Origin: a virus
Direction: 5' to 3' (one strand)
DNA: 50,275 nt
IMG/VR virus record: IMGVR_UViG_3300045010_000280
Span: 1-50,275 of that record
Position numbers and translations under genes: made by a program
The notes under the pieces: model-generated
The model's database searches: none
What the model saw: only the letters and a program-made list of their open reading frames with translations
What the model was told of the DNA's origin: nothing
Shown: piece after piece, positions 47,692 to 50,275 of the stretch
How the letters are laid out: each line of letters opens with the position of its first letter
How positions within the stretch are numbered: position 1 is the stretch's first letter

Positions 47692-48736
47692 CTATAGTAA
47701 GGGATTCGTGGTACAGATCTTTTATGATACTCTTGATATCGTCTTTATTCGTGATCTCAGATAGATCATCTATCTCTTTGCAGATCATCGTTATTGTATC
47801 CATATTCATATCAATATCAATAGATGAATAATTCATTTCAATTTCTTCATCTACCACCGTTACATCATACGGCTTTGCTTCGTTCAGCTTGGTTATAAAC
47901 TTTTCGTAGAACACTGGCTTGTTTCTTCTCTGAACGATCAATCTTACATACTTATCATTAAATTGAGAGAAGTCAAGATTCTCTAGTTGTTCTGGCAAAG
48001 AGTCATCGTAAATTATTCTATGAAATAGTTCTTCTGTATTCTGAATAAATTCAAGATCCCGTGTTTTGGTATCGAACACATGGAATCCTTTTCGTTCGTT
48101 TACATCCGTGAACCCCATCTGATATTGAGTACCAAGGTATTCGATATTCTTATGGCGAGACTTCAGATGGAAGTGACCTGACATAACAGTTTCGAATCTA
48201 TCGAACATTTCTCTCTGAAGTCCAGATTCGTGATATACCCCACGAAGAACTTCAAATCCAACAATCTCAAAATGGCCCAATAAAATATGGGCCTTGGAAT
48301 TCTTGATATATTCCAAACATTGAGGAAGATTGTCTTCGCAAATCCAGGGAACTGCACCAATCGTTACATCTGGATAAAGTATATCTTTTGGTTCGTTTAC
48401 TACTTCTATGTGAAAATATTTCTCAAGAAGTTCTTGAGGAGAGTTTGTTTTATTTGTATTTCTAAAATAGGTATCGTGATTTCCGATGATGATTTGCATT
48501 GACATGCCCATCTTTTCCATCGGTTCAATTACCCGAGTACGAACTTGCTTCAGAGTATTGAAGTTGATATATTTGCGACGATCAAAGAAATCACCCAGAT
48601 GAATTATTCGTTCAATATTGTTCTTTATACAATATGGAAAGAACTGCCTTTCAAAGAACTGAATAAAATGTTCTAGAAGAACAGGAGAATCATTCTTTGC
48701 TCCGAAGTGAGTGTCGTTGATAATTGATATCTTCAT
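47684..48736 (-). CDS. 47: Recombination nuclease subunit gp47 (Mre11/SbcD-like)
   Basis: A 350-residue metallophosphoesterase. Motifs in order: INDTHFGAK (DxH), HLGDFFDRRK (GDxxD), IIGNHDTY (GNHD), and LLGHFEIVG with MSGHFHLKSR (GHxH). All metal ligands are present. It forms the gp46/47 complex, a nuclease that generates 3' tails for UvsX. It overlaps both gene 46 (8 bp) and gene 55 (4 bp). Confidence 0.95.
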   Translation of the reverse strand: MKISIINDTHFGAKNDSPVLLEHFIQFFERQFFPYCIKNNIERIIHLGDFFDRRKYINFNTLKQVRTRVIEPMEKMGMSMQIIIGNHDTYFRNTNKTNSPQELLEKYFHIEVVNEPKDILYPDVTIGAVPWICEDNLPQCLEYIKNSKAHILLGHFEIVGFEVLRGVYHESGLQREMFDRFETVMSGHFHLKSRHKNIEYLGTQYQMGFTDVNERKGFHVFDTKTRDLEFIQNTEELFHRIIYDDSLPEQLENLDFSQFNDKYVRLIVQRRNKPVFYEKFITKLNEAKPYDVTVVDEEIEMNYSSIDIDMNMDTITMICKEIDDLSEITNKDDIKSIIKDLYHESLTIDD

Positions 48737-49329
48737 CTGACCTTTTTCTTCTTCTTTTTCTTATTCTTTTTTTTAGTATCTTCAAATTTATTTACATCGT
48801 TTTCTGTGAGATTGAAAATTTCTCTAAAGCTCACTGAACTATCTTTGGCAAAGTAATTTTCTTTGAACCATCGATGGAACTTTTCATCTGCATTGTCTTC
48901 CATAATTTTGTATTTAATATATGATTGCTTCTTTTCTTTTTCAATGCGTCTTAAAAAAGCAAAATATATGATTTGGGTAAAATAAGAAAATGGATTTTTT
49001 GATTTTTCTGGATCGAAATTGTGCGCGTACATCAAACAATTTTCTATTCCATCCCCTACCATTTCTTCTCTGTAGGGGTAGTTCATAAAGTTTGGTCTAT
49101 AGGAAAGATGCTCTGCGATCTTTAAGAAGGACTCTGCTATGTAATTTGATACTGGTGGTTTTTTACGCCCAGAATCTTCAGCTGCATTGTACTTCTTTTT
49201 CCATTTTATCATCTCAGCCAAAAATTCTTTATTATCCACATAGTGAGACTTTTCTTCTTCCTCCACTATTGGTATTAATTCTGGCTCTATTATGTCATCT
49301 GATTCTTCTATTTTTTTCTTTTTACTCAT
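48733..49329 (-). CDS. 55: Late-promoter sigma factor gp55
   Basis: A 198-residue divergent sigma factor. It shares with T4-like gp55 the stretch REEMVGDGIENCLMYAHNFDPEKSKNPFSYFTQIIYFAFLRRIEKEKKQ, corresponding to sigma region 2. It redirects host RNA polymerase to TATAAATA promoters, several of which occur in this window. The tail KKKNKKKKKKKVR is unusually Lys-rich. The ATG at 49329 is chosen; an in-frame TTG lies 6 nt earlier. A sigma70-like promoter has its -10 box 6 nt before the ATG and no Shine-Dalgarno. Confidence 0.93.
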   Translation of the reverse strand: MSKKKKIEESDDIIEPELIPIVEEEEKSHYVDNKEFLAEMIKWKKKYNAAEDSGRKKPPVSNYIAESFLKIAEHLSYRPNFMNYPYREEMVGDGIENCLMYAHNFDPEKSKNPFSYFTQIIYFAFLRRIEKEKKQSYIKYKIMEDNADEKFHRWFKENYFAKDSSVSFREIFNLTENDVNKFEDTKKKNKKKKKKKVR

Positions 49330-49335
49330 GCCCAA

Positions 49336-49363
49336 ATAATATCATCTTTCAGAAAAAAATCAA
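49336..49363 (-). promoter_or_regulatory. Sigma70-like promoter for gp55, predicted leaderless
   Basis: TTGATT (49358-49363), a 16-bp spacer, TATTAT (49336-49341), then TTGGGC and the ATG at 49329. Predicted +1 is the A of the ATG. Confidence 0.65.
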
Positions 49364-49422
49364 TTGACAAAATCTAGACTTCTGGATACACTTCGCTGTG
49401 TAGGCGATCAACAAGTAAAATT

Positions 49423-49438
49423 GTAACTAAATAGTTAC
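49423..49438 (-). terminator. Weak terminator candidate after the gene at 49435-50160
   Basis: On the minus strand, GTAACT and AGTTAC form a 6-bp stem with an ATTT loop, followed by AATTTT. It overlaps the stop codon. The stem is short and AT-rich, so read-through is likely. Confidence 0.3.
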
Positions 49439-50160
49439 TCTTTAGTATCCTCAGATATATCATCGATATACTTACGAGGATCATCGGGGAAGTCTTCCAA
49501 ATTAATTCCCTTTCTCCTCATCTTTTCTTTTTCTTTATCGGTGATAAATTCCATTTCAGGAATTAAAAGTTCTTCTTCCTCATCGTCATCCTTTAAAGAA
49601 CCAAACATATCAAAATCTAAAAGACCATTTTCGATCATTTCTTGGAATATATCCGGAGGGATCGAAAAAAACATTCCTATATTTGTATTTGGATTCATAA
49701 AAGGAAATGGCATTGATGGTGATAATTTTGTTAGCGGATTGCTAATTGGAGGTTCACTAGAATCTATTTCAATTATTTCATCAAATAATGATTTAAACAT
49801 ATCCTGTAGGCTATCAGGATTTTGTTCTATTTCTTTTTTCTTTTTTTCAACTTGCTTTAAGTTTTTTTTATAATTTTCTTCTGTTTTTACAAATTTTTGA
49901 TATAAAACTACTGTACTTTCTGAAGGCACAAGAACAGAAGCAATATGATCTCTTGGAAGATCAATATATTCTTGATCAGTAAATTCTAGCCAATTTTTAA
50001 GAACCGTTATTTCTCTAGTCACACCAAGAGAATCTGGAGAAATATGAGTTTTAATAACCATTGGTTTTAAAATGCTAATCGTTGAATCGCTTTCTCCGGA
50101 TAGCAATCCAAGAACTTCTTCACCACTCCTCAGCTTAAACAATCTGCAAGTAGTTTTCAT
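49435..50160 (-). CDS. Conserved T4-like phage protein with an Sm-like N-terminal segment
   Basis: A 241-residue acidic protein. Residues 1-60 (CRLFKLRSGEEVLGLLSGESD, then SILKPMVIKT) alternate strands around a (S/N)GE(E/L)(V/I) pattern resembling Sm/LSm or related small barrels. Residues 70-110 are charged helices, then a disordered Pro/Met/Asp/Glu region and a basic end. Similar proteins sit beside gp55 in aquatic T4-like phages as I recall. RNA binding is a hypothesis. There is an AAAGGA upstream and a GATAAATA 5 nt before the ATG. An intergenic stretch of about 105 bp separates it from gp55. Confidence 0.6.
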   Translation of the reverse strand: MKTTCRLFKLRSGEEVLGLLSGESDSTISILKPMVIKTHISPDSLGVTREITVLKNWLEFTDQEYIDLPRDHIASVLVPSESTVVLYQKFVKTEENYKKNLKQVEKKKKEIEQNPDSLQDMFKSLFDEIIEIDSSEPPISNPLTKLSPSMPFPFMNPNTNIGMFFSIPPDIFQEMIENGLLDFDMFGSLKDDDEEEELLIPEMEFITDKEKEKMRRKGINLEDFPDDPRKYIDDISEDTKE

Positions 50161-50165
50161 ATGAC

Positions 50166-50173
50166 TATTTATC
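50166..50173 (-). promoter_or_regulatory. Late-promoter-like GATAAATA, 5 nt before the ATG
   Basis: 7 of 8 bases match the late consensus. The last A at 50166 puts +1 exactly at 50160, the start codon of the Sm-like gene. AAGGA of a possible Shine-Dalgarno overlaps it, so translational coupling is an alternative. Confidence 0.4.
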
Positions 50174-50176
50174 CTT

Positions 50177-50275
50177 TCAGAGATCTATAGGGACTAATTT
50201 ATAATTGAAAGATTCGTTTTCGTAAATTTTAATTCGTTCAAGAAAATGATTAAATGCGTGATTTTGGTATTTTTT
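50177..50275 (-). CDS. 3' end of an unidentified CDS
   Basis: The minus-strand frame from the window edge reads 32 codons (KKYQNHAFNHFLERIKIYENE, ending NYKLVPIDL) and TGA at 50177-50179. It ends 17 bp before the next start, so they are probably in one operon. Too little is present for a family call. Confidence 0.6.
   Translation of the reverse strand, partial: KKYQNHAFNHFLERIKIYENESFNYKLVPIDL

Noticed and set aside
49330-49434. tRNA or small RNA in the intergenic stretch next to gp55
   Set aside because: No cloverleaf or strong hairpin was found on either strand apart from the weak 6-bp stem near 49430; no tRNA was recognised elsewhere in the window.

Overview
The window is part of the genome of a T4-like tailed phage (myovirus). 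The evidence is a nearly complete T4 replication and recombination core in T4 transcriptional order on the minus strand: late sigma gp55, gp47, gp46, clamp gp45, clamp loader gp44 and gp62, RegA, DNA polymerase gp43, UvsX, helicase gp41 and primase gp61. TATAAATA late promoters also occur. DNA is AT-rich, and several accessory families (ThyX, class II ribonucleotide reductase, FmdB-type zinc ribbon, MGME1-like nuclease, collagen-like fibre, TPR glycosyltransferase) are typical of aquatic T4-like phages. The host cannot be named from the sequence.

Layout. 1-12.85 kb is mostly plus strand. It holds small nuclease and zinc-ribbon genes, then a run of probable late genes: a 738-residue protein with a C-terminal HNH motif, a membrane-anchored GAF-like protein, basic and low-complexity proteins, a holin-like plus spanin-like pair, and a 717-residue J-domain protein. 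Several of these begin with a short leader resembling the T4 capsid-targeting sequence. Everything from 12.85 kb to the end is minus strand. 12.85-25.7 kb carries DNA metabolism: RuvC-like resolvase, a possible PD-(D/E)XK nuclease, class II RNR split by an HNH intein, ThyX, primase, helicase, UvsX, polymerase, an NMAD1/DUF1599-like protein and dUTPase. 25.7-31.3 kb carries fibre and adhesin genes (LamG-like domain, Gly-Ala-Thr repeat fibre, a 56-triplet collagen-like fibre). 31.3-42.5 kb is a very AT-rich sugar and glycosyltransferase cluster: heptose activation enzymes, UDP-galactopyranose mutase, GT2/GT4/GT10/GT11/GT25-type transferases, an epimerase and an FkbM methyltransferase. 42.5-49.3 kb returns to the T4 core (regA-62-44-45-46-47-55).

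In T4, gene 43 directly follows regA. Here about 17 kb of fibre, glycan and nucleotide genes sits between them. A 60-bp direct repeat carrying a promoter flanks the piece next to gene 43.

The strongest unexplained signal is promoter geometry. At several transcription-unit heads, a sigma70-like -10 box lies exactly 6 nt, or a TATAAATA box exactly 5 nt, before the ATG with no Shine-Dalgarno. This predicts leaderless mRNAs for gp43, dUTPase, gp55, the HNH-tailed late protein and others, while most operon-internal genes have clear Shine-Dalgarno sites or stop/start overlaps. Other points of note are a terminator encoded inside an antisense 54-codon gene, and a C-terminal GT25 fragment next to its apparent parent.
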